DNA from: Chitinophaga sp. MM2321
GTDB lineage: Bacteria > Bacteroidota > Bacteroidia > Chitinophagales > Chitinophagaceae
DNA: 64,000 nucleotides
Reading direction: 5' to 3'
Assembly (NCBI RefSeq): GCF_964033635.1
Contig: NZ_OZ035533.1
Coordinates: 1-64,000 of the forward strand
Part shown: positions 1-9,202 of the stretch, piece by piece
How positions within the stretch are numbered: position 1 is the stretch's first letter
How the letters are laid out: the number at the start of each line of letters is the position of its first letter
Notes under the pieces: generated by a model
Database searches by the model: none
What the model was told of the DNA's origin: nothing
Seen by the model: the letters and a program-made list of their open reading frames with translations, nothing else
Translations under genes and position numbers: made by a program

Positions 1-1434
1 ATGAATAAAACTTGCGAACAAGTTTGGGAAAGGTGTCTTAATATAATTAGGGATATAGTGGAATGGCAGCCGTTTAAGACTTGGTTTGAACCAATTAAAC
101 CCATTAAACTTGAAAACAATGTTTTAACCATCCAGGTCCCCAGCCAATTCTTTTACGAATACCTTGAGGAGCATTATGTGGGATTGTTAGGGAAAACTAT
201 TAAAAGAGAATTAGGTAAAGAAGCCCGGTTGGAATACCGCATTGTAGTAGAGAACGGTACGCCACATCAGCATCCCAGAACTGTAAACATGCCCACGCAG
301 TTTACTAAACCCCAGAAAGACAATGAAGTGAACTTCCCATTGACGATCCACAATCCGGTGAAGAACCCATTTGTTATCCCAGGTATCAAACGGGTACAGA
401 TTGATTCACAACTAAATCCGAATTATACGTTTGATGCGTATATAGAGGGTGACTGCAACCGTGTAGCACGGCGGGCGGGGAAGACAGTGGCTGAAAAGCC
501 CGGTGGTACTTCTTTTAACCCGCTGGTCATTTATGGTGGTGTAGGTCTTGGTAAAACACACTTAGCACAGGCGGTGGGAAATGATGTAAAGCGCATCCAT
601 CCCAACAAGGCAGTGTTATATGTGAGTGCTGAGAAATTCATCAATCAATTCATTGATCATTCGAAGAATAATATCATTAATGACTTTATTCATTTTTATC
701 AATTGATAGATGTATTAATTGTAGATGATATACAATTCTTTGCACGCGCAGAAAAAACACAGGACGCTTTCTTTGCGATCTTCAATCACCTGCATCAGTC
801 GGGCAAGCAACTTATCCTGACATCAGATAAGGCGCCCAAAGATCTGGATGGTGTACAGGAACGTTTGCTGAGCCGCTTCCGTTGGGGCCTCAGTGCGGAT
901 ATTCAGATCCCTGATTTTGAAACCCGGATGGAAATCCTGGAGTTGAAGATGAAGAACGATGGACTGGAGATGCCAAAGGAAGTAGTGAAGTACGTGGCCT
1001 ATAATATTCAGACAAACGTACGTGAGCTGGAAGGCGCTTTGATATCATTATTGGCGCAGTCATCGCTGAACCGCAAAGAGATCGATCTGGAGTTGGCCAA
1101 GCGCGTGTTGAAATCATTTGTAAAAACATCTTCCAAAGAAATTACGATTGAGAGTATACAGAAGATGGTGTGTGAATATTTTGATGTGCCATATGATAAG
1201 TTGCTGCAAAAAACGCGGAAGCGTGAAATTGTGCAAGCCCGTCAGATTACCATGTATCTGGCAAAATCCTTTACTAAAAATTCTTTAAAAACTATTGGAG
1301 AACACTTCGGTGGCCGTGATCATACAACAGTGATTCATAGCTGTCAGACAGTGAAAGATCTGATGGATACGGATAATAATTTCCGGGACAGTGTCATTGA
1401 ATTGCAGCAGAAAGTACAATTAGCTGCCATGTAA
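1..1434 (+). CDS. dnaA: Chromosomal replication initiator DnaA
   Basis: DnaA is the AAA+ ATPase that binds DnaA boxes and melts the replication origin. The 477-residue length is normal for the family. Seen directly: an N-terminal DnaA-N domain (about 1-70), Walker A GGVGLGKT at 179-186, Walker B VLIVDDIQ around D242-D243, and the C-terminal DNA-binding signature GRDHTTV at 438-444. ATG at base 1 gives the full N-terminus, so the window was evidently numbered from this gene. It is monocistronic: a strong hairpin terminator follows 27 bases after the stop. I saw no DnaA-box cluster downstream, so the origin is probably upstream, beyond the window edge. Confidence 0.98.
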   Translation: MNKTCEQVWERCLNIIRDIVEWQPFKTWFEPIKPIKLENNVLTIQVPSQFFYEYLEEHYVGLLGKTIKRELGKEARLEYRIVVENGTPHQHPRTVNMPTQFTKPQKDNEVNFPLTIHNPVKNPFVIPGIKRVQIDSQLNPNYTFDAYIEGDCNRVARRAGKTVAEKPGGTSFNPLVIYGGVGLGKTHLAQAVGNDVKRIHPNKAVLYVSAEKFINQFIDHSKNNIINDFIHFYQLIDVLIVDDIQFFARAEKTQDAFFAIFNHLHQSGKQLILTSDKAPKDLDGVQERLLSRFRWGLSADIQIPDFETRMEILELKMKNDGLEMPKEVVKYVAYNIQTNVRELEGALISLLAQSSLNRKEIDLELAKRVLKSFVKTSSKEITIESIQKMVCEYFDVPYDKLLQKTRKREIVQARQITMYLAKSFTKNSLKTIGEHFGGRDHTTVIHSCQTVKDLMDTDNNFRDSVIELQQKVQLAAM

Positions 1435-1461
1435 CTCATTCTTCCCCCCTAACCTATTTTG

Positions 1462-1500
1462 GTAATGCCGTTCTTTTACAGAACGGCATTACTGTTTTAT
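1462..1500 (+). terminator. Rho-independent terminator of dnaA
   Basis: A perfect 13-bp stem, GTAATGCCGTTCT (1462-1474) with AGAACGGCATTAC (1480-1492), has a 5-base loop and is followed by TGTTTTAT. It sits just after the dnaA stop codon. Confidence 0.85.
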
Positions 1501-1837
1501 AAAGCTACTGTCTTATATTGTGTAATTATTGTATATATCATAGATTCTTGCAGCCCGGCACAAAGCCGGTTCTTTTTATTATATGAAGCTGTCATGTCAA
1601 TAGCATATACAGGTGCCAAAAACAGCAAGCTTGCCATTCAGGGCCAAGAGGGCGTACAGTTGGCTGTAAAGCGCCAGGACGCGCCGGGAGCCATGCGCAA
1701 TCGCATCAGCTGTCACCGGCAGGAAGAAAAGAAATATCCGCTTGCGATATGGAAGAACCTTTATAACGTTGAAGGCTAAATAATCACGCCCTCCCGAAGG
1801 GAACGTTTTTATCTTTTTCCTGAAAAAACGAAAATGC
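1501..1837. other. Intergenic region, no supported gene
   Basis: Between the dnaA terminator and the tRNA-Ser promoter. It holds a weak hairpin, CCGGC-ACAAA-GCCGG followed by TTCTTTTTATT (about 1555-1580), and a 61-codon open frame from ATG 1594 to 1779. That frame has no recognisable domain, and its upstream extension would begin inside the terminator. I see no convincing gene. Confidence 0.5.
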
Positions 1838-1869
1838 TTTTGGAGAATATAAAACTTTTCCTATTTTTG
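1838..1869 (+). promoter_or_regulatory. Bacteroidota-type promoter of tRNA-Ser
   Basis: TTTTG at 1838-1842, then 19 bases, then TATTTTTG at 1862-1869. This matches the primary-sigma consensus of this phylum (TTTG, about 19 bases, TAnnTTTG). The tRNA begins 20 bases downstream. Confidence 0.8.
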
Positions 1870-1889
1870 CAGCCCCTTCAGGGAAATAC

Positions 1890-1978
1890 GGAGAGATGCC
1901 TGAGTGGCCGAAAGGAACGGTTTGCTAAACCGTCGTACGGGTTAAACTGTACCGAGGGTTCGAATCCCTCTCTCTCCG
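1890..1978 (+). tRNA. tRNA-Ser (anticodon GCT)
   Basis: The acceptor strands GGAGAGA (1890-1896) and TCTCTCC (1971-1977) pair fully, with G as discriminator. The anticodon loop TTGCTAA gives GCT, reading AGC/AGU codons. The long variable arm typical of class II tRNAs is present, and the T-arm contains GGTTCGAATCC. The CCA end is not encoded, which is common in this phylum. A promoter and a terminator of its own flank it, so it is a single-gene unit. Confidence 0.97.
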
Positions 1979-2000
1979 CAAGATATTACTGAAAGGTATT

Positions 2001-2040
2001 AAAGCCTGTAGATACTCCATCTACAGGCTTTTTGTTTTTG
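2001..2040 (+). terminator. Terminator of tRNA-Ser
   Basis: A perfect 13-bp stem, AAAGCCTGTAGAT (2001-2013) with ATCTACAGGCTTT (2019-2031), loop ACTCC, followed by a T-rich tail. Confidence 0.93.
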
Positions 2041-2231
2041 GGTTACGCTCAAAAAATCACAAAAGTTCACGTCAACCGGATCATCAGATAGGATGAGTAT
2101 TTTCCATTTACCATTAATCACATCTAAGGCATCTTTTTATTGGAAGTATATCCCCATTGCATTCCATATGTTCCATCTTACTCTTTAAGGTACTACTCAA
2201 TAGATGCGCTTACTTTTAGGTAACTACTTAC

Positions 2232-2259
2232 TTGTTGTAAGCGACAAGAGCTACCTTTG
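2232..2259 (+). promoter_or_regulatory. Probable promoter of the luciferase-like gene
   Basis: TTG at 2232-2234, 17 bases, then an exact TAnnTTTG element, TACCTTTG (2252-2259). TTTAGGTAAC just upstream and GTTACTAAG just downstream form an imperfect inverted repeat around it, a possible operator. The rest of the 2041-2376 gap shows no open frame worth calling. Confidence 0.5.
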
Positions 2260-2376
2260 GGTTACTAAGCAAATAAATTCATAACAGGATGGGAGCTCAA
2301 CAAAAACATCCAAAATCCTAACATTTTGCTTGGGATTGCTCAAGCATTATTAGTGACCATGTTTCTAAAGACAGCT

Positions 2377-3405
2377 ATGACAAGTGAAAAATTAATAGAC
2401 ATCCCATTATCTATACTTGATTTGGTACCGATTATTGAGGGAGGCACGATTGAAACCGTTTTGAAAAACAGTCTGATATTAGCACAACAGGCAGAGAAGT
2501 TTGGCTATAACAGATATTGGTTGGCGGAACATCATAATATGGAAACAGTAGCCAGTTCCGCAACGGCAGTGCTGATAGGTTATATAGCAGGAGGCACAAA
2601 GACAATGCGTGTGGGGAGTGGAGGTATTATGTTACCAAATCATGCTCCACTGGTAGTAGCGGAACAATTCGGAACGTTAGCATCATTGTACCCAAACCGG
2701 ATAGACCTGGGACTTGGCCGTGCACCGGGTACAGACCAGTTAACCGCCAAAGCTTTGCGTCGCAGCAATTTGAATACTGTCCTCACTTTTCCTGATGACG
2801 TTATTGCTTTACAAACTTATTTTTCGGCAGATAACAAAAAAGCTTCAGTTCGGGCTATACCCGGAGAAGGATTGGATATACCGATATGGATACTTGGTTC
2901 AAGTACCGATAGCGCAAGGTTAGCTGCAAATTTTGGATTGCCTTATGCTTTCGCCAGCCATTTTGCCCCCACGCATTTAGAAGAGGCGGTTCATATTTAT
3001 CGAAGGGATTTTCGTCCATCGGTGTATCTGGAGAAACCCTATTTGATGGCTTGTACAAATGCGGTTGTGGCAGATACCAATGCAGAAGCAGAAAGGTTAG
3101 TCACCTCTTATTACCAGTTGGTAGTAGACATGATATCCGGTAATCGTAGAAAGCTTCAGCCACCTGTAGATACTATGGAAGGGCGCTGGAGTGATTATGA
3201 AGAAGCGTCGGTGAAACAAATGACGCGGTATTCATTTATTGGAGATGTTGAAAAAATAAAGGCTGAAATTACCCGGTTTCAGCAGCAATTCCAACTGGAC
3301 GAAATCATGTTTACCAGCAATATTTACGATTTGAAGGCAAGGGTGCGCAGTTATGAATTGCTGATGTTGGTAAATGGAGGAGTAAAAAAAGAGGTCATTC
3401 AATGA
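2377..3405 (+). CDS. LLM-class flavin-dependent oxidoreductase (luciferase-like)
   Basis: Cytoplasmic flavin-dependent monooxygenase of the bacterial luciferase superfamily, YhbW-like. The natural substrate is unknown. Evidence: the N-terminal strand [11 protein letters not shown], the segment WLAEHHNM, the flavin-binding stretch [14 protein letters not shown] and the family hallmark GLGRAPGTD, all in the expected order. The open frame extends upstream to a TTG at 2326, but ATG 2377 ([10 protein letters not shown]) starts right at the conserved domain and gives 342 residues, the usual length. It stands alone on the plus strand, with a promoter in front and a terminator overlapping the stop. 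The convergent neighbour is an SDR, a frequent companion of such enzymes in small redox units. Confidence 0.88.
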   Translation: MTSEKLIDIPLSILDLVPIIEGGTIETVLKNSLILAQQAEKFGYNRYWLAEHHNMETVASSATAVLIGYIAGGTKTMRVGSGGIMLPNHAPLVVAEQFGTLASLYPNRIDLGLGRAPGTDQLTAKALRRSNLNTVLTFPDDVIALQTYFSADNKKASVRAIPGEGLDIPIWILGSSTDSARLAANFGLPYAFASHFAPTHLEEAVHIYRRDFRPSVYLEKPYLMACTNAVVADTNAEAERLVTSYYQLVVDMISGNRRKLQPPVDTMEGRWSDYEEASVKQMTRYSFIGDVEKIKAEITRFQQQFQLDEIMFTSNIYDLKARVRSYELLMLVNGGVKKEVIQ

Positions 3406-3420
3406 CGACCTCTTTTTATT
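3386..3420 (+). terminator. Terminator overlapping the luciferase-like gene stop
   Basis: AAAAAGAGGTC (3386-3396) pairs with GACCTCTTTTT (3407-3417) around a 10-base loop that contains the stop codon. The A and T tracts on both sides mean it could also work for the convergent SDR gene. Confidence 0.75.
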
Positions 3421-3463
3421 CCTGGGCTTTTATGTACCACACGATAATCAAACAAGCATAGGA

Positions 3464-4192
3464 TTACATAATTGAATATCCGCCATCTATGGGTAAAATA
3501 GTACCTGTGATAAAGGATGCTGCAGGAGATGATAGAAATGCCACCACCTGGGCAATTTCCTCAGGATCACCGAAACGGTTAAACGGTGTTCTGTCTAAAA
3601 TAGATTTACCCAGCGTATCCTTTAATGGTTCCAATAAAGGCGTGTTAATCCAACCGGGTGCTACGGCATTTACACGAATTCCTTCTTCAGCATAGGCTAT
3701 TGCCAATGACTTTGTCACCTGATCTACTCCTCCTTTACTGGCACTGTAAGCAGGTCCACCGGCATTACCAAAAATGGCAAGCATGGAAGACACGTTGACT
3801 ATACTGGCTATTTTAGATTTTGCCAGCAGTGGCCGGGCTAAAGTACTGATATGGAAAACGGAGTTGAGGTTGATATCAATAGACTTTTTAAATGAATGGA
3901 TATCGTGCTGATTGGGAAGGTTAACCCCTGCACCATTGAATAATATATCCAAAGATTCCAGGCTTTGTATGAATTGCGTAACCCCGCTTTCATCTGTTAC
4001 ATCTAATTCAACTGCTTTAATGTTCAATCCTTCGGGGATTTGCAAATGGTTTGCCTTCAATCCAACTGCATACACCTTTGCTCCCAATTCTGCGAGATAA
4101 ATGGCTGTTGAAGCGCCAAGGCCAGAGGTTCCACCGGTTACAACTGCTGTGGCATTCTTAAATAATCCGTCGTTAAATGTTTTTTGTTTCAT
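3464..4192 (-). CDS. SDR-family oxidoreductase
   Basis: NAD(P)-dependent short-chain dehydrogenase/reductase of 242 residues, the classical SDR length. Cofactor motif TGGTSGLG at 19-26; NGAG in place of the usual NNAG; catalytic Ser in the VNVSS segment; catalytic YSASK at about 153; C-terminal TGTILPIDGGYSIM, typical of FabG-like members. The substrate cannot be told from sequence. It is divergent from the AraC regulator at 4462 across a 269-base intergenic region that contains a palindrome, so that regulator is its likely controller (inference). Confidence 0.9.
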   Translation of the reverse strand: MKQKTFNDGLFKNATAVVTGGTSGLGASTAIYLAELGAKVYAVGLKANHLQIPEGLNIKAVELDVTDESGVTQFIQSLESLDILFNGAGVNLPNQHDIHSFKKSIDINLNSVFHISTLARPLLAKSKIASIVNVSSMLAIFGNAGGPAYSASKGGVDQVTKSLAIAYAEEGIRVNAVAPGWINTPLLEPLKDTLGKSILDRTPFNRFGDPEEIAQVVAFLSSPAASFITGTILPIDGGYSIM

Positions 4193-4297
4193 AATCTTCT
4201 ATTTGGTGCGTTAAATAAAATATCGGTCTTAAATTCATCGAAGAAGCAGGGAGGGTTATTCAACTTGATAATGTACCTCTTACATGCTGAAACGAAG

Positions 4298-4312
4298 ATA
4301 GACAACGTCTAT
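4298..4312. promoter_or_regulatory. Palindromic operator candidate
   Basis: ATAGAC-AAC-GTCTAT, a perfect 6-bp inverted repeat with a 3-base centre, in the divergent region between the SDR and AraC genes. Confidence 0.35.
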
Positions 4313-4461
4313 TTTAATTTGCAGGACTATAGTGACCATTGATAGGATTAAATGGAACCTTTCAGCCTTCACGTATCAGTTGAAAGTAAAAGGAGCGGGT
4401 GAAGACCGCGCAGATCCTTGTTTTTTTGTATATTTAAAGACAAAATGGGAGCATTACAGAA

Positions 4462-5304
4462 ATGATAGCCAGATTGAATTTGAAAAATCGCCATTTTTAT
4501 ATCAGTACTTTTCAGCAACTGGATAGTACTTTCCTTGGTAACCCCGACCGAAACTTATATTTCGAGATTTATTGGGTAAAGAATGAAAGACCTTCGCATT
4601 TCATCGATAATAAAAAAATGAAAATTAAGGGTGATTGGATGTACCTAATCCCACCTTTCAGAAATTATCAATTTAAAAAGGATAAAAAAAATGGAATTCT
4701 TATTGCCTTTAATAAAGATCTGTTAATATATGAGGCAAAAGAATTTTCATTGAATGTATTTAATCTGTTCAGCAGCAATGGGGAATTTAGTACGCTCTTT
4801 ATTGATGAAGAAAATATCAAAACGCTAACTGCTATTGTAAAAGTTATTGAAGACGAGTATGAACAAAATACTGATAATCTTTTGTTGCTTAGAACATTGA
4901 TAAAGGCTTTTCTTTTAAAGCTGATGACCGGATCAAGACAGCAACTTATCAGTCCGGATCTTAATGAAAAGCGGATCTATCATTTCTTATTGCTGCTGGA
5001 GAATCATTATACTTCTGAAAAAAAAGTTGATTTTTATTCCGAAAAACTACACCTCTCTACTAAGCGGCTAAACCAGATTTTAAAGCAAAAAATGGGTAAA
5101 ACAGTTAATCAGATTTTGCAAGAACGACTACTTATCGAGGCAAAGCATTTATTATTTATTGGTAATGAGAATATTAAAGAAATGTCTTTTAGTCTTGGTT
5201 TTGAGGACCCATCTTATTTTAGCCGCTTTTTTAAGAAAATGACCAAACTTAGCCCCGAAGAATTTAGAATGGAAATGAAGAAAAAAATTGCCTTTAAGAC
5301 TTGA
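4462..5304 (+). CDS. AraC-family transcriptional regulator
   Basis: 280 residues. The N-terminal half (about 1-165) is a variable sensing region with no clear cupin motif. The C-terminal about 100 residues form the double helix-turn-helix: first helices around VDFYSEKLHLSTKRLNQIL, second marked by IKEMSFSLGFEDPSYFSRFF and KKMTKLSPEEFR. ATG 4462 (MIARLNLKNRH) is the first start that keeps the whole domain. It is divergent from the SDR gene and probably controls it and/or itself. A near match to the TTTGTTATATT motif seen elsewhere in the window (TTTTTGTATATTT) lies about 35 bases upstream. Confidence 0.9.
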   Translation: MIARLNLKNRHFYISTFQQLDSTFLGNPDRNLYFEIYWVKNERPSHFIDNKKMKIKGDWMYLIPPFRNYQFKKDKKNGILIAFNKDLLIYEAKEFSLNVFNLFSSNGEFSTLFIDEENIKTLTAIVKVIEDEYEQNTDNLLLLRTLIKAFLLKLMTGSRQQLISPDLNEKRIYHFLLLLENHYTSEKKVDFYSEKLHLSTKRLNQILKQKMGKTVNQILQERLLIEAKHLLFIGNENIKEMSFSLGFEDPSYFSRFFKKMTKLSPEEFRMEMKKKIAFKT

Positions 5305-5551
5305 AAATTCAATCATCATTCCTTCAAAAAAAAGCTATCAATGCTTCATAAATTTATCAGGCATTTTATCTTGTAATAACCACTACTTCATCTGACAGTA
5401 AAGGGGATTTTGTTTATTAGGATTTTGCTGTCCTAAGCATCCGCTGATAACATTGTATACTAAGTAGCCAACATGCTATGAAAAACCCGCCGGTTAACCA
5501 GTAACTTCATCGTAGTTAAAGAAGAATACAATCAAAAACTAAATCTATCTG

Positions 5552-7552
5552 ATGATGACCAATATCTTTAGTAAAACACTGGCGGTTTGTTGTATGATCA
5601 TCTCAATTGCTGTCTGCCACAGCGCACCTGTTCTTGCACAGGATACAAACACGGCGTTTCAGATCCTTAAATATAATAACCCGGGTCTTATCGTAGATTT
5701 AGGAGTGGGACTTTGGGCATGGCCAATCCCTATCGACTTTGATAATGACGGTGATATGGACATGCTGGTTTCTTGTCCTGATAAACCATTCAATGGCCTT
5801 TATTATTTTGAAAATACAAGCGGAGATAAAAATCCTGTATTTGCGGTTCCGGTAAAGTTGAGTCCATCAATTAAGGATATACAGATTTCTTATGTAAACG
5901 GACAAGCAAGAATATTAGTGCCCGGAGCAGAGATCTTACACTTTACCCAAACTTTTGGCGAAGAAAAAAAGGAGTTGCTGGCAGTGGACGCTGTGCTGCA
6001 TGAATTCAGTAAAAAACCGCGCTTTAATCAATGGAAATTGGTAGATTATGATAATGATGGTGATGAGGATATTATTATGGGGATAGATGATTGGTCTGAA
6101 TATGGCTGGGATGATGGATTTAGTAGTGAGGGTAAATGGAATAGCGGACCATTACATGGGTATGTTTTCCTGATTGAAAATAAAGATGGAAAGTATCTCC
6201 CTAAAAAGAAAATACAGGCAGCAGGTGTGGATATTGATGTTTACGGTGCACCCTCTCCCAACTTTGCAGATTTTGATGGCGATGGAGACCTGGATCTGAT
6301 TTGTGGTGAGTTTCTGGATAAGCTCACCTGGTTTGAAAATATAGGAACGAGAAGCAAACCGGTGTATGCAAAAGGCCGGTTACTGGAAAATCCATCGGGG
6401 ATTATTAAAATGGACCTGGAAATGATCGTTCCTGTAGCGGTAGACTGGGATAAAGATGGCTTTACAGACCTGGTAGTGGGAGATGAAGATGGAAGAGTAG
6501 CCCTGATCAGGCATACAGGCAAAGTGAAGAAGGGAATGCCCGTATTTGAATCTCCTGTGTATTTTAAACAGCAGGCAGATAATGTGAAGTGTGGCGCTTT
6601 AGCTACGCCTGTAAGTGTAGACTGGGATGGTGATGGAGATGAAGACATTATCTCCGGAAGTTCTGCCGGATATATTTCCTTTTTTGAAAACCTGGGAGTA
6701 AACGGCGCAACACCTAAATGGGCCGCACCAAAGCTGTTGGAAAGTGCCGGTAAAGTAATCAGGATCCAGGCCGGCGAGAATGGCTCCATACAAGGACCAA
6801 GTGAAGCTAAGTGGGGATATACTACCCTTTCAGTGGCGGATTGGGATGGTGACGGACTTAAAGATATTATCGTAAACTCTATCTGGGGACAAGTTATCTG
6901 GTATAAAAATACAGGCAGCAAACGTGCACCCAAACTGGCCAAACAAGCATACGTAAAAGTAGATTGGGATCATGCCATTGTACTGAAACCTTCCTGGATC
7001 TGGTGGAAAACGAAGCCGGGCATGCTGGTACCGGAATGGAGAACCACGCCGTATGTTATTGATTGGAACAAAGACGGCATCACAGACCTCATTATGCTGG
7101 ACCATGAAGGGTACCTTTCCTATTTTGAAGGCTTTAAAAAAGCCGGTGAAAAAATATTAAAGCCGGGCAAAAGAATATTTTATGGTACCGAAGGTGGCGG
7201 CTTTAATGCAAATCATAAACTCACCGTTGAAACACCTGGTCCATTAATATTAAATACAAGACAATTTGGCGCAGGTGGCAGAAGAAAATTCACCATTGCC
7301 GATTGGGATGGAGATGGGAAACCGGATATCCTGGTCAATAGTCTGAATGTAAGTATGCTGAAGAATACAGGAACCGTAAATGGTATGGTGCAGATAAATA
7401 GTAATCCTGCACCGATGTCAACAAAGGTGTTAGCCGGTCATGATACAAGCCCTACCACCGTAGACTGGAACAAGGACGGCATTCCGGATTTATTGGTGGG
7501 CGCAGAAGATGGTCATTTTTATTATATGCCAAATCCCAATATTAAAAAGTAA
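5552..7552 (+). CDS. Secreted FG-GAP/VCBS-repeat beta-propeller protein
   Basis: 666 residues with an N-terminal signal peptide (hydrophobic core to about residue 28, cut near VLAQD). The body carries nine aspartate-rich calcium-binding loops of the FG-GAP type: DFDNDGDMDM, DYDNDGDEDI, DFDGDGDLDL, DWDKDGFTDL, DWDGDGDEDI, DWDGDGLKDI, DWNKDGITDL, DWDGDGKPDI and DWNKDGIPDL. These indicate one or two extracellular beta-propellers. No catalytic domain is recognisable, so the role is probably ligand binding at the cell surface. A short hairpin (7612-7629) follows, and then the secreted protease, possibly co-transcribed. It shares the repeat type, but not the DUF1080 head, with the protein at 15535. 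Confidence 0.87.
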   Translation: MMTNIFSKTLAVCCMIISIAVCHSAPVLAQDTNTAFQILKYNNPGLIVDLGVGLWAWPIPIDFDNDGDMDMLVSCPDKPFNGLYYFENTSGDKNPVFAVPVKLSPSIKDIQISYVNGQARILVPGAEILHFTQTFGEEKKELLAVDAVLHEFSKKPRFNQWKLVDYDNDGDEDIIMGIDDWSEYGWDDGFSSEGKWNSGPLHGYVFLIENKDGKYLPKKKIQAAGVDIDVYGAPSPNFADFDGDGDLDLICGEFLDKLTWFENIGTRSKPVYAKGRLLENPSGIIKMDLEMIVPVAVDWDKDGFTDLVVGDEDGRVALIRHTGKVKKGMPVFESPVYFKQQADNVKCGALATPVSVDWDGDGDEDIISGSSAGYISFFENLGVNGATPKWAAPKLLESAGKVIRIQAGENGSIQGPSEAKWGYTTLSVADWDGDGLKDIIVNSIWGQVIWYKNTGSKRAPKLAKQAYVKVDWDHAIVLKPSWIWWKTKPGMLVPEWRTTPYVIDWNKDGITDLIMLDHEGYLSYFEGFKKAGEKILKPGKRIFYGTEGGGFNANHKLTVETPGPLILNTRQFGAGGRRKFTIADWDGDGKPDILVNSLNVSMLKNTGTVNGMVQINSNPAPMSTKVLAGHDTSPTTVDWNKDGIPDLLVGAEDGHFYYMPNPNIKK

Positions 7553-7678
7553 TAAAATCCGCAGCTTATCGCATTAAAAAAATATAATTCACAGATGTAG
7601 TATCCGCATGGAGAAGTATACCTACTTCTGAGTATTTTTAAACTTATATGTATTGGATATCTTCGGCAAAAAGCCGTA

Positions 7679-9202
7679 ATGATTTTTAGACGATCTATCC
7701 TTATACTACTCTGTTTCTTTACTGTTTGTTTAACACAGGCCCAACAACGGTTTGGTATGGGCGAAGTGCTTGATCTTGATTTAATAGCACGAACACCACA
7801 GAAAATAGCCGTTTCTGAACGAAGCTTCAGAGACATGCCAAGTCAGTACTCACTTGAAAAGTATGCGCCGGTTGCCGGTGATCAGGGTCCATATGGGACT
7901 TGCACTGCCTGGGCAGTTGGCTATGGTATCGCTACCATATTGTATGCTAAAACGCATGGCCTTACGGATAAGGAATTAATTAACAGGTATGCCTTTTCTC
8001 CTACTTTTTTATACGAGCATATTAAAGATAGCGACGATCATGATTGTCAGGATGGAGCCAGTACAGTAAAAGCCCTTAATACTTTAATAAAAGTGGGAGA
8101 TGCTACATTGAGTACCGTACCATATAAATGTGGTGTTGTCCCTACAGAGCGGGCAAAATCAGAAGCCGCCAACTATAAAATAAGTGATGCTGCTATTTTA
8201 TTTACACAAAGGGGTATCAGCAAAGATGATGCTTATGCTAAAAAGTCACAGGAGATGATTGAGTTGACCAAAAAAGCCATCATGGAAGGAAGTCCGGTTG
8301 CTATTGCCTTTATGCTGCCGGAAAGCTTTTTCTCCATAAAAACTGCTGTGTGGAAGCCTGCTGCCAAAGAATCATTTGGTGACTGGAAACATAACCGGCA
8401 CGCCATGGCAGTCATTGGTTTTGATGATAAAATAGCTGGTGGTGCATTCAGGGTTTTAAACAGCTGGGGAACCAAATGGGGAGATAATGGAATGGTTTGG
8501 ATAAAGTATGATGACTATACCCGTTGGTGCCTCATGGCGGTGCAACCATATGCCAACCCGCATACCAAGGCGCCTGATGTAAAAGAGACACCCAACCCGA
8601 AACCGCTGCCTTCACCTGCATTGGTTAATTTAGGTGGCAATATTGAATTTAAACTGAATACAGGTAGTAATATGGCTGTTAACCGGATTAGCAGCAGGAA
8701 CCTTGTTGTAGAAGAAAAAGCTGCCGCAAAAGAAGAGCTGGTGGCCTATACCATGATGAATAGCTATACGAGTGGAACTAAGTTCCGGTTTTTTATGAAT
8801 ATAGATCAGGAAGCATATATCTATGCGTTTGCTACGGACTTGAGTGGTAAAATCAATAAAATCCTTCCTTTCGATCATTTAACGAGTACCCGTGTGGGTG
8901 CGAATACTGTTGTGGCTTTCCCTTCTGATACTAAAGTGATCAAGATGGATGAAAATAAAGGGATCGATTATCTGCTTATTCTTTATTCTAAGGAAAAAAT
9001 GAATATAGATGAGATCGTGAATAAAATGAATGCTTCTAATGGAGGATTATCTTCAAAAATAATTTCCGCACTGGGTAATAAACTGATTGCGAAAGATAAA
9101 ATCAGGTATACAGATAAGCAGGTAGGATTTCAGGTAAGTATTGATCCGCTGAAAGATAAAGGATCTATTGTTCCACTGATGATTGAGATAAAACATGATT
9201 AG
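7679..9202 (+). CDS. Secreted papain-like C1 peptidase with DUF4384-like tail
   Basis: 507 residues with a signal peptide ending near LTQAQQ. The peptidase C1 domain spans about 55-285: QGPYGTCTAWA with catalytic C75, HAMAVIGFDD with catalytic H241, and NSWGTKWGDNG with catalytic N261. A proline-rich linker (about 300-315) leads to a C-terminal region (about 355-470) resembling DUF4384, a module often linked to such peptidases. No inhibitory propeptide of the eukaryotic papain type is seen. A small CGGC-AAAAA-GCCG hairpin lies directly before the ATG. The stop codon overlaps, tail to tail, the stop of the minus-strand gene at 9199. The target is unknown. Confidence 0.85.
   Translation: MIFRRSILILLCFFTVCLTQAQQRFGMGEVLDLDLIARTPQKIAVSERSFRDMPSQYSLEKYAPVAGDQGPYGTCTAWAVGYGIATILYAKTHGLTDKELINRYAFSPTFLYEHIKDSDDHDCQDGASTVKALNTLIKVGDATLSTVPYKCGVVPTERAKSEAANYKISDAAILFTQRGISKDDAYAKKSQEMIELTKKAIMEGSPVAIAFMLPESFFSIKTAVWKPAAKESFGDWKHNRHAMAVIGFDDKIAGGAFRVLNSWGTKWGDNGMVWIKYDDYTRWCLMAVQPYANPHTKAPDVKETPNPKPLPSPALVNLGGNIEFKLNTGSNMAVNRISSRNLVVEEKAAAKEELVAYTMMNSYTSGTKFRFFMNIDQEAYIYAFATDLSGKINKILPFDHLTSTRVGANTVVAFPSDTKVIKMDENKGIDYLLILYSKEKMNIDEIVNKMNASNGGLSSKIISALGNKLIAKDKIRYTDKQVGFQVSIDPLKDKGSIVPLMIEIKHD

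Noticed and set aside
1459..1779. 106-codon open frame after dnaA
   Set aside because: Its start lies at the edge of the dnaA terminator stem, it matches no family, and the shorter version from ATG 1594 has no support either.
1435..1890. Replication origin downstream of dnaA
   Set aside because: No cluster of TTATNCACA boxes or AT-rich unwinding repeat was seen here.
4332..4526. 64-codon frame ahead of the AraC gene
   Set aside because: Overlaps the true AraC start in another frame, no family match.
6241..6942. 233-codon open frame on the minus strand inside the FG-GAP gene
   Set aside because: It is antisense to the repeated DxDxDG coding sequence, has Ser/Pro-rich low-complexity content, and is a shadow of that gene.
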